From: Tyto alba
Taxonomy: Eukaryota > Chordata > Aves > Strigiformes > Tytonidae
Length of the DNA stretch: 64,000 nucleotides
NCBI RefSeq assembly: GCF_018691265.1
Contig: NW_024881278.1
Span: forward strand, 10,168,001 to 10,232,000
Direction of reading: 5' to 3'
A program made the translations under genes and the position numbers. Numbering within the stretch: position 1 is the stretch's first letter; every line of letters begins with the position of its first letter. Positions 10,350 through 24,846 of the stretch are shown here, one piece after another. The notes under the pieces were generated by a model, which did no database searches, was not told the origin of the DNA, and saw only the letters and a program-made list of their open reading frames with translations.

Positions 10350-13300
10350 AGTGGTAAAATCTCAATCCTTCCTTAAGGACACTGCTAAAGTAAAAATCAT
10401 GAAACCTTGGTTATCTCTTAGTGAATGAAGGATGAATTGCTTTATATTTGGTAGAGCAATAAAGAGTGTATGTGGGGCAGATGACAACAGTGTCTTCATA
10501 TCCTCCCCTCTGTGAGGCAGGAGTGCTGTTCTTGAGGAAGAAAACAGGACCAAACTGTGATGGCAGTATAGCCTAAGTATTCCCTCAGTATTAAGCACAT
10601 GCATAAAGCTAGATGCTGTGACTCACTGTTTGGTGTTTTCCAGAAAAAAAAAAAAAAAATAGAGGTAAAATGGATAGTATGAAAAATCATTTGCCTACTG
10701 TAAAGATATGGATCTTAAAATTTAGTCTTTTAGTAGGGATTTTGTTTCACTTTCCTTCTCAGATGCAGTGTCTTCCATCAAAGATTTCAAGAACTTTTGA
10801 GTAGAAAAAAAAGAAACTTGCATTTTAATCTCATGGGTCTACCATCAGCTATAGACAGCTTTGTAGCATGCAAGTGGACTGTAAGTGATAATGTACAACT
10901 TGAATTTCTTCAGAATGCCATAGTCAAAGAAACAAAGCTCTTCCAGTATAGTCTACCAAAAATATTCCCTTGATATCCGTGCTCTCAATGTGATCCCTCA
11001 TTGCTGGGCATTTCTCAAATCCCTTTGTGCCTTCAAGATATACTGATAACATTTTCTCACTTTAAGCACAGAAAAATGCCTGGTGAAAGAAGATGGAGAG
11101 AATCAAGGTCTTCAGCTTACAGAAATTAAAAGAAATCTAGTTTCACTCTGAGCCAGATTTTGACCTTGGGTATCATTAGATCTGTTGATTTAATTAAAAC
11201 TTACCTGTATGTTTCTCAACTTTGGGGACCAACATTCAGTTCAGTGTTCTTGAACTCTGAGTTTTATAAAGTAGTTGTGAGAAGGGAGTTTTGAGGATAT
11301 TAACTCATTTAGGTGTATAGGTTCATAACCTCTTACAGCAATTCTTTTTTTTTTTTTTTTTTTAATCATTGCCAGACAGTTTCATCTGAACACAACAAGC
11401 AGAGTTGAATATGACTTTGAAGGATTTGAGGAGGATACTTCATACTCAGTGATAATTCTGAAGTGCACTTGTGCCTGTGTTGTTTTATTATTTTTATTGC
11501 TACTGATTTTATAGATTAACCACTTCAATATCTCTTGATTAATAGAAAAGTCAAGAAAAATATTATTTTAATATTGTGTACACTGTGTACCTGTCCAGTA
11601 CACACATGAACAGACAAAACCAAGAAATAAACAGGCATAGATAAAACATGAAACCATGACCTCTGTGTCAGAATCCATCACAACAGAACAAGTTGAGATC
11701 CTCTTTGACTTCTCAAAGTGGAAAGTCTGGTGAATGCTGCCATGTTTGCATGTGTGAGAGTAATTTCAGAAAGGAACTGACCTCTCAGATGGTCTTATAC
11801 CAATTTACAAAGTTTTCTCCCCATCTTATGTCATGTGGATGACTGGAATTAATTTGGAATAAACATTGTAGCAAATTTCAAAGGAAGAGCATTTTAGACA
11901 ATGTAGTTCCATGAAATCAGTTGAATTTCTCACAATTTTTACCAGAATAGCTAGGAACAGAACTTGAACTTTCCTGGTTTTGCTAGGAAATATAAAATGT
12001 CAAGTAGCAATTCAAAAAATATCTAAGTCTCTAGGAACTTTGCTTTTCTGTAGATGGCTTTTTTGTTTTCAGTGGATTACTGTTAGATTTTAGACAAAGC
12101 TGTTGAAGGAGACTACAGAGAGTGGGGAATATGGATCTGAGCTACCAGCTTCTTGATATGGGATCAGGCTTCTTTAAAGTCACTCTAATTTGTGAGTTGA
12201 GATCAAACAGTTTAAGATAATGAGTGTAGTAAATTCAGGGAAGATGCTTTGATTTCTCATTGGTGCAAGGATATTTTTTTTGTAAAAGAAAATGATCTTT
12301 CAGAGATACTACATAAGCACCTTGATTAAGCATTTAGATTCTGTATTTTAAAGGTAAAATGAGTTACAAAGAGTTTTGATTTTTGGACCAGCTAAAGTGA
12401 TCACTGTGTGTAATTGCCCTATTTTACATGTGGCATTCTGATTATCATGTATGTAGTGTCTGAGCTGAGGTGACCTTATGTGAAGCAAAGTGGCCTGAGC
12501 TCTGATTATCATGCACAGCCTTGGACCGTGCTCATTTTTATATCCCTTCAGACTCTGGCATGTGTTGGAACAAAGAGCTAATGACAGGAAAAACAGAGGC
12601 ATGACTCAGAGACTCCTTGTAAGACTGAGAAAGTGATGGATAAAAATGTCATGTTTACATCTTAGGTTATTTTATTGAGGGGTAGAATTGCATAATAAAA
12701 GTTAATTCTTAGACACAAATATTTGATTTTAAAAACTGTTTTGTTAAGTAAGAAATATAGCTTAAGCACTTTTAGCAAGAAGTCTTCTCTGGTACATGCA
12801 AGCAGAATCCATGAAGTATTTCTGTAAGTTTAAAATGCGATTTAAGTAATTTTTAAAGGTTTACAGGTTTGAAAGCTATGTTATACAAGACAATTATAGA
12901 GCTCATTAATACACATAGAATTGGTCTCAAGCTGCAAGATTGAAGCCTGAGGCTTTGTTTCAAATAACCTTAAATGTGGGTTTAAGCTGACAGTAAAAAA
13001 TGGGCCTAACCTTCTTTGGCAAGGAGGAAGGAAGCAATCGTGTTGCGGAAAGAGACTGTATAAAATGTAGCAGGAATTTTGGTTTGGTGTCTGCACTATA
13101 CTACCCTCAACTAAATGCTTTCCACTTTTAATACAAACAGTCCCTTGTACATTCCCACCATTTCCCACAGGTACTATTTATAATTTTCAAAAAACTAAGT
13201 TGAGAGAAAAAGAAAAAAATGCAGCAGCATTGCTTATCATTTACATATTGTTTATTCTCATTTCTCTTAACCACCTGGTTTGTGGACAACTTGTAGAAGG

Positions 13301-14405
13301 GAGCCTTGACAGTTTAAAAAAACTAAATAAGAGGATTGGAGGTATAGGCTAGTATTGCCAAAGCAAAGGACAATGTTTTAACAAGAAACTTTTTAAAAAT
13401 CAAAATCCCATTGTATGGCAAATATGAAAACATGAAGCGGGGAGAAGAGGAAGAAAATAGCCTGAACAGATCTCTATGTTGTTATGGCAAGACTGAGTTA
13501 TGGGAGTTAGCTTGTTTAAAGGAAGATTGACAATTTCTATGCTGCACTGCAGAATAATCAGATTGAAAGCAGAAAACTGATCCACCAAAGGAGAGACCAA
13601 AAGAGGGAGCAGAGAGACAATCAGGAATCAGAAAACGAGGACTGAAAAAGCTTTGAAGGGTGTGTCTTTGAGGAGAGAGCAACCAACAGTGTTGAAAGCC
13701 AGCACAGAGTTCAAGAAAGATGAACATGGAAGCAGGAGACTGGAATATATCTTCATGGAAGAAGTGAACAGATTAATTTCATTTTGAATGAACATTCACT
13801 TGAAAGAAATCTGTTGGAAAACAGCAAGCAGTTTCAGCATGTTCAAGCAGGGTTTTTTGAGGTCTAGCTGAGTCATTAAAATATTCCAACAGAAATAGTG
13901 AAAGACTGAACACTTCTCTCTAGAAAATAGTACATAAATCCTTCTTGGTGCGTAACTGGTGTGGTAAGAAACAGAAAAGTACTAGTTAAAATTTTTCTTT
14001 AACATAAATGATCTGATGTTGATTTAAATTATGCATGGTTAAGTCCAGTAAGGGCACTTACTTCCCTGCTCTGCTACTGGTACCTCTTCCACCCTTTGTC
14101 CTAATGTAATATCTTACACGTTTATCTACCAAACAGAGCCATAAAAGCTAAATCATTTTTTTCTATGAAATGAAATTGTGTCGAATTGCTTTTTGAGGTT
14201 AGTTTAGTATCACATCAGGTTCATGTTGGGCCAAGCATGTCAGCGTGTGTCAGTACACATCCTCTTCCCTTGCGAGGAATTAAAACGTACCTTGTGTGTC
14301 CATGAATAAAAACCCTTTTCTTTTTGACTGATGGTGCCATTAGGAAATTGTTCAAGATAATTATAGGATATAAATATTATGAAGCCCTGTTAGTATTCCC
14401 AGAGA

Positions 14406-14406
<1 letters not shown>
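10348..14406. other. Unique AT-rich non-coding sequence
   Basis: No gene recognised. It contains an A run at about 10644-10659 and a 19-base T run at 11345-11363. Stretches near 13440-13740 are purine-rich on the plus strand, which lets 66-81 codon ORFs open on the minus strand without any domain signature. Confidence 0.65.

Positions 14407-14433
<27 letters not shown>
14407..14433 (+). repeat. Poly(A) tract, 27 bases
   Basis: Uninterrupted A run. No retroposon body is recognised upstream. Confidence 0.92.
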
Positions 14434-14436
<3 letters not shown>

Positions 14437-14568
14437 AAAGCCCAATTCTGTGCCCAAGAATGAATGCCCAAGGTTGCATTCACAGCACAGGGTTAATCAT
14501 CTGGATTTTAGTGATCATTCCCCCACCCTTCCCACTGTCTGTTCCTTTCCAAGTGAGGATTTACTCAC

Positions 14569-14594
14569 TTACTAAGGAGAATTCTCCTTAGTAA
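14569..14594. repeat. Perfect 26-bp palindrome
   Basis: The half-site TTACTAAGGAGAA is followed immediately by its exact reverse complement, giving a spacerless 26-bp palindrome centred on an EcoRI-type GAATTC. The two bases next outward on each side do not pair. Such a long perfect palindrome is rarely expected by chance in a window this size (roughly 64000/4^13, about 0.001 under equal base use). It could be a cruciform-prone site, the remnant of a terminal-inverted-repeat element, or a dyad protein-binding site. No element or gene next to it explains it. Confidence 0.95.
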
Positions 14595-17500
14595 AGGTGC
14601 TTGCCTAAGGAAGGACCAGAATTCGTGCTTTCCATGTCAAATGTATCTTTACACTGCCTTCCTGTTGGACTGAGGAATCTCAGCTCCCATTATTGCTGCT
14701 CAAAATTATTTTTCTAATATTTTAAAACAATCTACCAACAATTTTTTAGGGTTACGATAGGTTGCTAAACCCTAACCAAGATACTGTCTTATAAAATATG
14801 CTTCCACTTCATTTCTTTATCAGTCTTGACTTAAAAGCAGTTGACTTTTCCTAGTTCAGACTTGTCACACATTTGCATCTTAGCTTGAAAAACCCAATGG
14901 TTATAATAAACTTCTGAGAGTTAGTTATACTGTAAAATCTGGATGTTAAGGATATGTTATTGTTCTGGGATGATCTAAAATGGGTAACAAAATAATGATA
15001 TTTATTAGGGAGTCTATGATCATAAAACAGGAAACATTTTATATGCTTTGCAGAAAAACATTTTTCAAACCGGTTAAAATGTCTTGAAGATTTATGAAAT
15101 CAGGTAAAATTGCACCTTTTTATTTATTAAGTTTATTATCATCTTCACCTTGAAGCTTGTGCAGATATTCGTATTGCGGATATTATTCTCATGAAACAAT
15201 TAGCAAAGCCAAATGACCTTCTCTGTATCTACTAGGAAATAAGAGATTTTAGGACAGTGCAGTAATTGCCAATAGCAGTATAAAAATCATGCTTTAGGAG
15301 ATAATGACTACCTCCTCATAATGATATACTTCACAAGGATATTATTATTTTATGGAAATTGAAGTATTGTTTTCTCATCGGCAGAGAACTATTGCAGATT
15401 CTGTACAAGGACTTAAAAATCTGTTTTTATTAGAATACCAGGGCTTCATACCTGCAAGATGGATTGTATACACTCACTGCAGTCAGCTAGTAACACCTCC
15501 ACCTTTTCCTCTCTGCAGTTGCCACCTAATGAGCTTCCAACATGTAGCAGTAATTCTATTTATTATTTCTTATATGGAAACTTGCATTTTTTCTGATTGA
15601 ATCTCATTCCTTTTCTGGGATTGCAGGTTCAAGCTCATAATTTCTTTCTTTAAAGTACTTAGAATCTCGGTATTAATGGTGTTCTTCAATTATGGATCAT
15701 GAGGAATTTAATTAGAATTCTCAAGTTTTTCTATAGGTCATCAGGGGAAATGTCAAATAAGATATTTGAAACTGCTCTGGGCAAAGAAATCTGAGCTTTT
15801 CTTAACAATATCAGGGTAACATCAGGCTGTATCTTCTCAGTGCTGACACCTAAGCAATCCTCTAGGAATTCAGTTTCCAGCAGTTTAGACTCAAAGCGAC
15901 TGCTTTGGAACTTGCACTCCAGTAATTACTGGGCTTGGTAAACATTAGCTGTACCTTATTGTCTAAGCAGGGGTTGATTTCCATTCATTGAAGAATGAGA
16001 AGAGCCTCTATGACTCTTTGAAATTACATCTTCTTTGTGACCATGAAGTCGTAGCCTTATGTTTGTGTAGGTCTCACTTGAGTTCACTTTAAACTAGATA
16101 GGATTGATACATCAATCTCCCCCACCTTTTGTACTTTTTTCAATTATAATCTACATTCATTTTCCAGAACATTTAGCTGTGGCTGAATGCCAATTCTTCA
16201 TCTTCTTCCAAGATTTACCATCTGCTTCAGAATACATATCCAAGTGTGAAATGTCTTGGATATAAAATTATGTCATTTTCAGGACTTGCTGAGCAACTCT
16301 CTCAAGTTATTTTACTCTTTCATTAAAAAAAAAAAAAAAAAAAGGTCTGGATCATGTATTTATAGAAACATCCAGCCCTACTCCATGCAGATGTGAATGA
16401 ATGAGCTCAATGCAGTTTCATGGTTTTGGTAAAAAGGGCTTTGCTGAATGGAGACAGTGGAAGCAGGCTAAGAAATCAAATGGTTCTGCAGCTTTTTAGA
16501 TTTGATAGATCTTCTTGCTTGCAGAAAGAGAAGCATTCTTGATGTTTATAGCAATATACACAAATTAGTGTACTCTAGTATAATACCTTGAGTTACTTCT
16601 GGAATATGGCTCAAGGGCCAGGTACCTGAAACAGGTATACTTTTGCTATTAAAGCAATCAGAATTTAACACTGCAATGAGAGGTTGTTAAAGACATACAT
16701 GAGAGAGGCAAGGAAGAAACAAATAATACTCCCTTAATGCCTTTGAAAACACCATATTGTGATGAATTTTTAAAGATTCATTGTTTCAGGGAAAATTTCT
16801 TGGTGCTAATAATGGGCTTCAGCAGACTTTATTTCTTTAATATTATTGCTATCAATAGTCCTCAACTGCCTAAAGACTTTGAGAACAGGTCTTTACTGTT
16901 GTCTTTGTTGACTGTGGGTGTTTATATATTTACATTTGAAAAATTTTCAGTACAGGTGTGACCACGTGATAGAAAAGTGACAACCTGAAAATAAGAGGAA
17001 GGGCAAGAAGCAGCCTGCTGTTAATAACAACTATGTAAACTGAAATATTATTTTTAAAAGCACTTATTTTCTGTGTAATCCATCCTTCCTTGCAAATTAT
17101 AGTGGAACATGGCAATTTATTTCATAGTGATTCAGTAACAGAGCTCATCAAATGATGTGTACTGGAGATTGAGGGAAAGAGAGAAAAGTGTTGATAATAA
17201 TAAGATGACCAATAGTAAAATAAAAGTTTGCCTGCCTGACTTATGCTGAAGTTGAGTGATCTGAAAGTAGCAGCCAGGAAAATAAAGTAAGACTTGTTAA
17301 GAATAATAGTCCTAGCTGTGGTATGGTACATGAAAATGTAATCACAAGGAAAAGAGTTCTGTGAGAACAACACGAGGCCTTTGGAGAAGAAACTTAGGAG
17401 GAATATACATAAAGTTTGTTTATGATTATTGAAAGAGAGGAGCAGAAACATAGTAAAGAAAAGCAGTATGGAAGAAGATCCCAAACGTGGCTTTTACAGG

Positions 17501-20500
17501 ATGGTTTTTGGTGAATCTCTATGTCTTCATGATGGAGGGTATGGTACAAACTCTGGCACAACAGTAGATTTTATACTCAAAAGACAGATTCTTCTAATAC
17601 CGATATGGAAAAACATTTCCCTCATTAAAGGAAGAGTCGAGAAGATAAAACATAAGGAGTTTATTATTTTGTGTCTATCTATTCATACGTATTTCATTCA
17701 TATATATTCATGAAAATGTAATGCAAAGATGGAATGTGTGATTATTCCAGATGAAGCTTACAGCAAATACAGGCTTTCTAAGATAATCTACATTTTGAAA
17801 GTGCATAGAAACATTTAAGGAGAAATGCATGTATTTCTCCTATCATTGTATTTGACTGAAATATAATTGGAATATAGGGTTCTAAGAAAAGTAAGAAACA
17901 TGGACAAGGGAGCAGATATAGCAATAGCTGAAAGGGTAGAAGAAAATCATCATCTGAATCTGATCAGAATAGCATGGCTGGTACAAATGGCTAAATAAAA
18001 ACAGTCAAATAAATCCTGTCCCTGTAGGATAAAATGGGTAGACGTATAAAGAAATGTTTACTTTGGGTACAACGAGCCCTTAAGAAGGATTATAAAATAG
18101 GTCTGTTGGCAGTTCTCTTAATCTGAGAGACATGAGAGTTGAGAAATGACTGGGGAACCATGTACATTTGAAAAAAGAATAGATCAATTTCCTACCAAAC
18201 TTTTAAGGAATGGTTAGAAGCAATTTTGGACTTGACTTCAGGAGAAAAGTTGTTGGTCATGTTGTGCCACACATTTAAAAACCGTAATTTTTGTATGTAT
18301 CACATATAGCCACTGGTTTTGTGTACTATCTGTATATGAAAGATTTGAGTCACCTAGTCACAATGTTCTTGGAGGTTGGGTGGGGGAAATTTGTTGTTTT
18401 ATTTAAGATCTTTGGGGACTGTGAATCGTTGTTTTATTTCCTTCCTCTCCTGTCAAAGTAACAAATCTTTTGCTTTCTTACTTCAACTTTAACCTTGAGA
18501 CTAGTGAGGCTATCTCCAGAGAACCACTGGATCCTGATGGAGGCGATCTGCCCACGGCCTGCACATCTAGGAGACATTTCTAGGATTTCTGATATTTTAG
18601 TGGCACTGGAGTCAACTGTCTATATTTCTCATGCCTGAGCAGAAACCCCCTAGATAACAGTGTATTCTGCAGGGTAAGCAGAGACCTCAGCTATCGTGCA
18701 AGCAAAACAGAGTGCAGTCCAATATCCATGCTCTTGTGGGCCCAGTGGAACCGTGAGCCTTTGTCTGAAAAAGAATATTGAGCCAGTAGCAGTATTCTGA
18801 TTTAATTGCTCTTATTTACAGATCACAGAGTACCACAGCATGCAAATTAGGGCATTTTCAGCTCTCTGCTGGTGACTCGTTCCTTTCAAATGCTTTCCAG
18901 AGCATATATTCTTATTTTTTACAGATTTTCTAGCTCACTCTGTTCCTGGAGGTTAGTTAGTGATGCTGGTGCTCCCTTTTGCAGTACTTGGGGATGTTTT
19001 TAGAGCTGTGTGCATTTTACCAATAGGGCTAGCACTTTATCTAGAGGGAACTTTATGCATTTTTATGTGAAAGGGCACTTGGGTTTACTGAATTCCACAG
19101 TATAAGTAAGGCAAAAAATACTGGGATGCTGAACCTACTTCTATGATAACAATATAATAGTTCTCACTTTTAAGTGATGACAGAAAAGGGATGGTTACTG
19201 ACACAATGTCATGCTCACTTGCCTAACCAGATCTATGCTAGTCTGCATTTATCTCATTTGATTTCTCAAGGATAGCTGTCTAATACTGTCAGGCTTCCCA
19301 GATGTTTTCTGAGTATCTAGGAGTGCATTTTCAACTGGAAACCATGCAAGTTAAACCTCTGGTATTTTGAGGGATCATTCTTGTTCAACAGGAGCTGATC
19401 ATTAAGTGTTTTCAGTGAACACTGCTATCCCTTCTCATCACAGTGAGGATAGTATATTTTTGTAAGGGGGATAGAGAGAGGAGAGGAAAAAGCCTGTTTC
19501 ATCTGCATAATGCCCACCAGGATAAGTCCTTCCAGATATTTTCGGTTAAGAGTAGTAATTTTGAATAATATTGCTAGGATTTTGAGCAATGTTTTTCCAG
19601 AAGAAAGTTCCCAGCAGAATACAAAAACAATTTGTGATTTGGGTAGACAAGCTTTTTGGAATACCCAGGTTTGCTCTGCCCTGTGGTAGGTATCATTCAC
19701 AGTCTATGCCTTATGGTTATGCTGATTTGTTATGAAGATGCTACGGGACTGTTGTCCACATTACTGTAAGTATGCTGGGTTGATTAGTCTTGGAGACAAA
19801 ATGCTTCTTTAAAAGTGATTTATTTTTAAAATTGCTGATTCTGATCGGAATAGCTTCCCAAATGCAAAGATGGTTTAAAAAACCCCAAACCAAACCCCAA
19901 AAAACCCCAACAAAAATCACAGAACAAAACCAGCTATGACACCTGTCTGACCTTATCAATATAAGCTATGTTGGCAGATCTAATCTTTGGGTGCATGTGG
20001 TTTTCCCAAGAGGAATCAGCCCTTCTTAGGTCAGCTTCTATCTTTGTCAACAGCATTTTTAATCTCTAAGAATGTCTTCCTATAATGGAGAAAAAGTTCT
20101 TAAATCCCCAGTCTAATCATCTCATTACAGCAAACGTAATTTTAAATTTACATCTGTTTAAGAAAAAAAAAAAAAAAAAGTAAACATTTTGTGGGCAAAA
20201 ATAATGTACTTTTGTCTGAATCTTTTGGGTCTGTATTATAAGGTATTTCTTTTGCCAGCAAGATGAAAGAGGCATACTTAGGTATTCCATGTACTGTTAC
20301 TTTGAACCTGCTGTTGATATTATATATCTCTATGAATATTGACGCTGTATGAATTTGTACTGGGACATAAGAGGAAATATTCCATAAATAAAATTAATAC
20401 CATAGGCAGGTGCATGGAAAATCTGCACCTGAAAAGATACACACTACAGACAGGGATAACTGTTTATTCAAATGCTGAAGAGAAACATAGGTAACGTGCC

Positions 20501-20879
20501 CATCCCAGGTGGTCATGAATTACAACCTTACCATTAGTGGCAGTGCCTCTTGTGTATTCATGCTGAAATTGATATCAAGTAGTCAGATGGTCACATGATG
20601 CTTCTCTTAAACTGCAAGAATAAAGAAACAATTAAGTGAATCCAGATGGACTCTCTTCCCTCCTCAACATAACCCATATCATCAAAGTAAAATGCTCAAT
20701 TAATTAGTTACATGTCTTCTCAATACATCATGCTAATGTCATCATCCCACAAGCAGAAAACAACACCAGCAACACTGTCAGATTACAGGCAGTAGTGGAC
20801 ACAGATCTGTGTAGGAAGAACTGGCTGGATGTATTTATTTTTCCAGTACTCCTGTTATTAGTTTCTCTCGGAAAATGAG
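14595..20879. other. Unique AT-rich non-coding sequence
   Basis: No gene recognised. It includes poly(A) runs at 16325-16343 and 20163-20179 and a near-palindrome at 17818-17841 (AGGAGAAAT stem, 6-base centre). A 120-codon minus-strand ORF at 17122-17484 is very Phe/Leu/Ser-rich because the plus strand is A- and G-rich. It lacks a recognisable domain and is treated as chance. A C/A-rich low-complexity patch lies at 19875-19922. Confidence 0.65.
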
Positions 20880-20948
20880 ACCTAATAGTACTAGAATGAC
20901 TTTCTCAGGATTAACTAGGAAATAAGTAGCAGAGCAAAGCTATGATAC
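20880..20948 (+). repeat. Possible MIR/L2-like fossil
   Basis: GACTTTCTCAGGATTAACTA followed by GGAAATAAGTAGCAGAGCAAAGCTATGATAC resembles the MIR/L2 core wording (GACTTGCTCAGGGTCACACAG...AAGTAGCAGAGCTGGGATTTGA). It is short and diverged. Confidence 0.33.
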
Positions 20949-23900
20949 TGCATCGTTTAAGTTAATGGTGATTACCTAATTTACCAGACAAAGCTTTCTT
21001 CCTATCTTTTAAAAGGTCATTTTGAGATCTAAAAAATAACTTTTCAAAGACAAAGATGTCCATTTTTTGAGGAAACTGGGACACACATACTAAGCTGTTT
21101 AACAGAAAGAGATAGCAAGTCAGCACCAGAATAAGATGTATACCTAGAGGTGATGCCCCAGTCTGATGCTTCCCTATCACCTCATCCTTACCTCTGGGCT
21201 TGGGCATTTCTTTTGTTTAAAGCTATTTAAAACAGTCTGATTTGTCATGTGCTGTTTCCTTTGTGTGAATTCTTAGGTAAGGACCTGTTTTTGCAAACTG
21301 ATACTGTCCAGTTTTATGTGAAGAGTTTCAAACCAGTTACTATTCATACAAGCATTCATTCACTTTATAGCATTAATTTGGCATTCCAACACACCCTTTA
21401 TACTCAACTAAGAAATTATGAGACATTTTTATTGGTTTAAAGAGGTTTAAAGATGCTTTGATCCAAGAACGCTGCAAGTACTCACCTACAAATTAGGTGA
21501 TCAACATGCCATACCATTCAAATCTATGAGATTTTCCTGCCTGTAAGTCAGGCACATCAAAAGATGGATGAGTTATAACAATCCAGAATCTCTGAACTCT
21601 CCTTTTTGCACTTAGCTGAACCAAAAGTGCCATTGTTATCAGGCACTTAAAAATTTAAATTGGAGATGTGCTAGGTGGGTGATGACAGAGAAGCAGAAAT
21701 TATGGAAGCTTTTCCTCCACCCTATTTTTAGTTATCTCTTCCTATGAAGGTAACCTGTAACAAGATGCTTTCCCAAGGCTGTAATAAGTCAAATTCATCT
21801 TTGGTCTAATAAGGTTGACCTCTGTTGGTCAGCACCCAAAAAGAATGTATTTCCCTTCTCCTTTAACAACATGATGCTAATTTGTATTTTGTTACAGTAA
21901 TTTTTATGTCATTGCTTTTTCACTTATGAACACCCTCTTCCAGTGTGTCATTTTTACTCGTAGCCTGAGATTTAAGAAATAATTCTAATGCCAAGCAGAA
22001 GATGATGACTGATGATAGGACAGATGGATTCATAGAGGGAATAGTTTAGAGGAGTTTTCTTTGTTTGCTTGGTTAGTTTTGGACTGTGTTGTTTATGGGA
22101 GCCAGCCTCTGAAGGATGACTCAAAAATATTCATAGGCTCTCTTTCTCTGTAATACCTGTAATAGTGATTCTAAATTTTGGTGTGTCAAATAAATGCGCA
22201 AATGTTGGACCAGTGTCCAGTAAATGCAGAAATCTCTATTCCTACAACAGATATAAATTGGCAGTAGCTAGCTATGTGCTAGGGAAAGCCAATTTTTGTC
22301 TCTACTAGCCAAACATCCACTGATATGCTAGAAAGGTTATTTCTTGTCTTGCAGCACCAAGGAAAGGCAAACCTTTCAGCAGTCAGTTAAATACTATGCC
22401 TCTATTTTGTCTAATGTCAGACCAGACTGACAGTCTCTTCTAGTTTAAAAATGTGTGACTTTGCTCTGTGCCTCAACCTTGCAACTTTTATTTCAAAAGC
22501 CTGATTTGAGTCCAGAGAGATCTCTCTTACTCTAGGAGATAGCATTTTTGCCTGAGGGCATTCGTTCTCTAGATAGGTTCTCTTCTCAGGGGAGAGGGGG
22601 AGTATTGGATGTGGATCACACTTCTGGATGTATTTCATGCAAACACTAGTTTTCTGGAAGATCAATCAATAATCTACTTCCAAATCTATTCTCTTGTCTG
22701 TTTGCCATGTAGACATGAGCTCAAATCTCCCACTCTTATGCTTGTCACAGTCTGCTTAAATGAGGATGTACTATGATGGGTTTTACTCCTCAGTTACTGC
22801 AGATGTGTGACTCTAAGGCAATTATTTTCAGTTGAATTCTTTCTTTACTTCTGCAGTGCTGTCTGTGTTTCAGAGTACTGTGACTCCTCAACACTCTTCT
22901 CTGTTGTTACCACCTACATCTCCAAGATGAAGATGTAGAGCTGTGGTTCTATACTACCCTTGCTACAGTTTCCTCCTCATTGATACCACAACTGGCAATT
23001 TGGCAGCCAAAGGGAATTAAATTGAAAGTGAGGACAACAAGAAGATCAAGCTAGAATGCTGAGTCAGCAGTATCAGCCAAAACGAAGCTTGAGGAACCTT
23101 GAAATAGAGGGAACAATAGTTTGTGAGCAGTGGTTCCTAAATAAAACTTTGACAGGTTCCTTCTGCTCTGGTAGAACCCATTTTAGTATTCAACATATAT
23201 TATTTACAGAGTTAAAGACCAGTTCTTGACAACAGTCTTTCTGAATGGTGCTTCAGAAATAACACCTGATGATGCTGTTGTTTTTTAACATTTTAGAGAA
23301 CAAAGCACTTTTCAGGACTAAATCATGGAGAATAAAACAAAAACATGCCTGTGTTTTCTGTACTTGGTAGTTGCTTTTAGGTTGTGTGATCTCCACCCTA
23401 CTGATTTTTACACCTGTTGTTAGATATTTTAAAAAATAAATGTATGGGAAGGAAAATTTATTAGCTGAGATCTTTCTGCAGTCTTATTTGCTCAATTTAT
23501 GGATGCATCCATTTGGCTTATAAGCTGAATTCCTACAGTTTGGAACAACTCTTGGTATGTTGTGCTGCATTTTAAGTTTTTGCAAAGGTGGGTGCTCCAC
23601 ATCCAATCTCACTAGCTTGTTGAATGAGACACTGTTCTTGCTTTTTCCTCCTTGAAAAAAAATACCCTCCCTTTTCAGTGCAGATTGTTTTATGTCACTT
23701 TAATTCATTTAATGTAATTTTTAATAATTTATGGTTAGTGAGCTATTACACTAAAAAGAGATTACTTCAAATGACATTGCTCTGTGAAACCGTTACAGAG
23801 GGAATGAGTTCAGTGGAGGAATCCACATATTATTTTCACTCCAAATTTAGCTGAATAATTTAATAATTATTTGAATTAAATGGTTTATTAGGTACAGAAT

Positions 23901-24519
23901 ACATCATATTAAACCACAACAAATAATCCAGGCTGTGGACTACAAGCTGGGTTGAACTTCCAGAAGATGTCTCTTGTACCATACTGCCTCTCTGTATGGA
24001 AGAAACTAGTATGAACAACGGATTTCAATTGTCTCTGAGAATAAATGTGTGAGACTGTATTCCTTCTCCTTTACACTAATTTTAGAGTGATAGATGTAGT
24101 AAAACCTAAGTAGCAGGCTCTTTCCTGATTTAGACACTGCATTTTCATTGACTCAATAGTCTATAACGGAAGGTAAGTCAGGGCAAAATTCTTTTTAATG
24201 TGTTTTAATAAAATAAATGATCATTATCCAGTAATCTTGAAAATAGTTTAAGCTCTTTCCAAAGATCTGAATAGAAGACAGCTACAAACCATTGGTCGTA
24301 GTCACGGCCTGGACATCCAGTAACTAAATTAGAAAAGAGACTTCTCAGCCTCTTTCAAGGGTATGAAATAAATTGAAAAAAAAAAAAAAAAATAGTGCTA
24401 CTATCAAGAGTTTTCCTCACTTTCAAAAATTTTGTAGGCAAACTAGTCAGAGAAGCTTTCAAGCTCTTCCAACTAAACTGATTCACCAAATGAGAAGTGC
24501 ATAGGATTCTTGTTGTTTG

Positions 24520-24588
24520 GGGCTTTTTTGTGTTGTTTTGTTTTGTGCGGTTTTTTGTTTGTTGTTTTATTTTATTTTGTTTTAAATC
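24520..24588 (+). repeat. T/G-rich low-complexity sequence
   Basis: Interrupted TTTTG/TTTTA repeats. No coding or element signal. Confidence 0.75.
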
Positions 24589-24846
24589 TTAGGCCATACA
24601 TAAGAAGCAGGTTTCTTTTTCTCTATTTGAGTAACTGTTAAGTCCATATCAGAAATGTTCATTTTGGTCAGTTGCCTGTTGAATTGAGTTTTGCTACCTA
24701 TCTGCCTTTGGATTTGTTTTTTTTTCTATTATCAATTCTTACTGTTTTTATTATGATGATATCATTTGGGGTTTTCCATTATTTCTGTTATTGATTTGCT
24801 ATTCCTTGTGGATTGTGAAAACCCATTTGAAAAGAGCAGGCTAAGA

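Noticed and set aside
17122..17484. 120-codon hydrophobic minus-strand ORF
   Set aside because: Phe/Leu/Ser-rich translation of purine-rich plus-strand DNA, with no domain, no promoter and no splice context.
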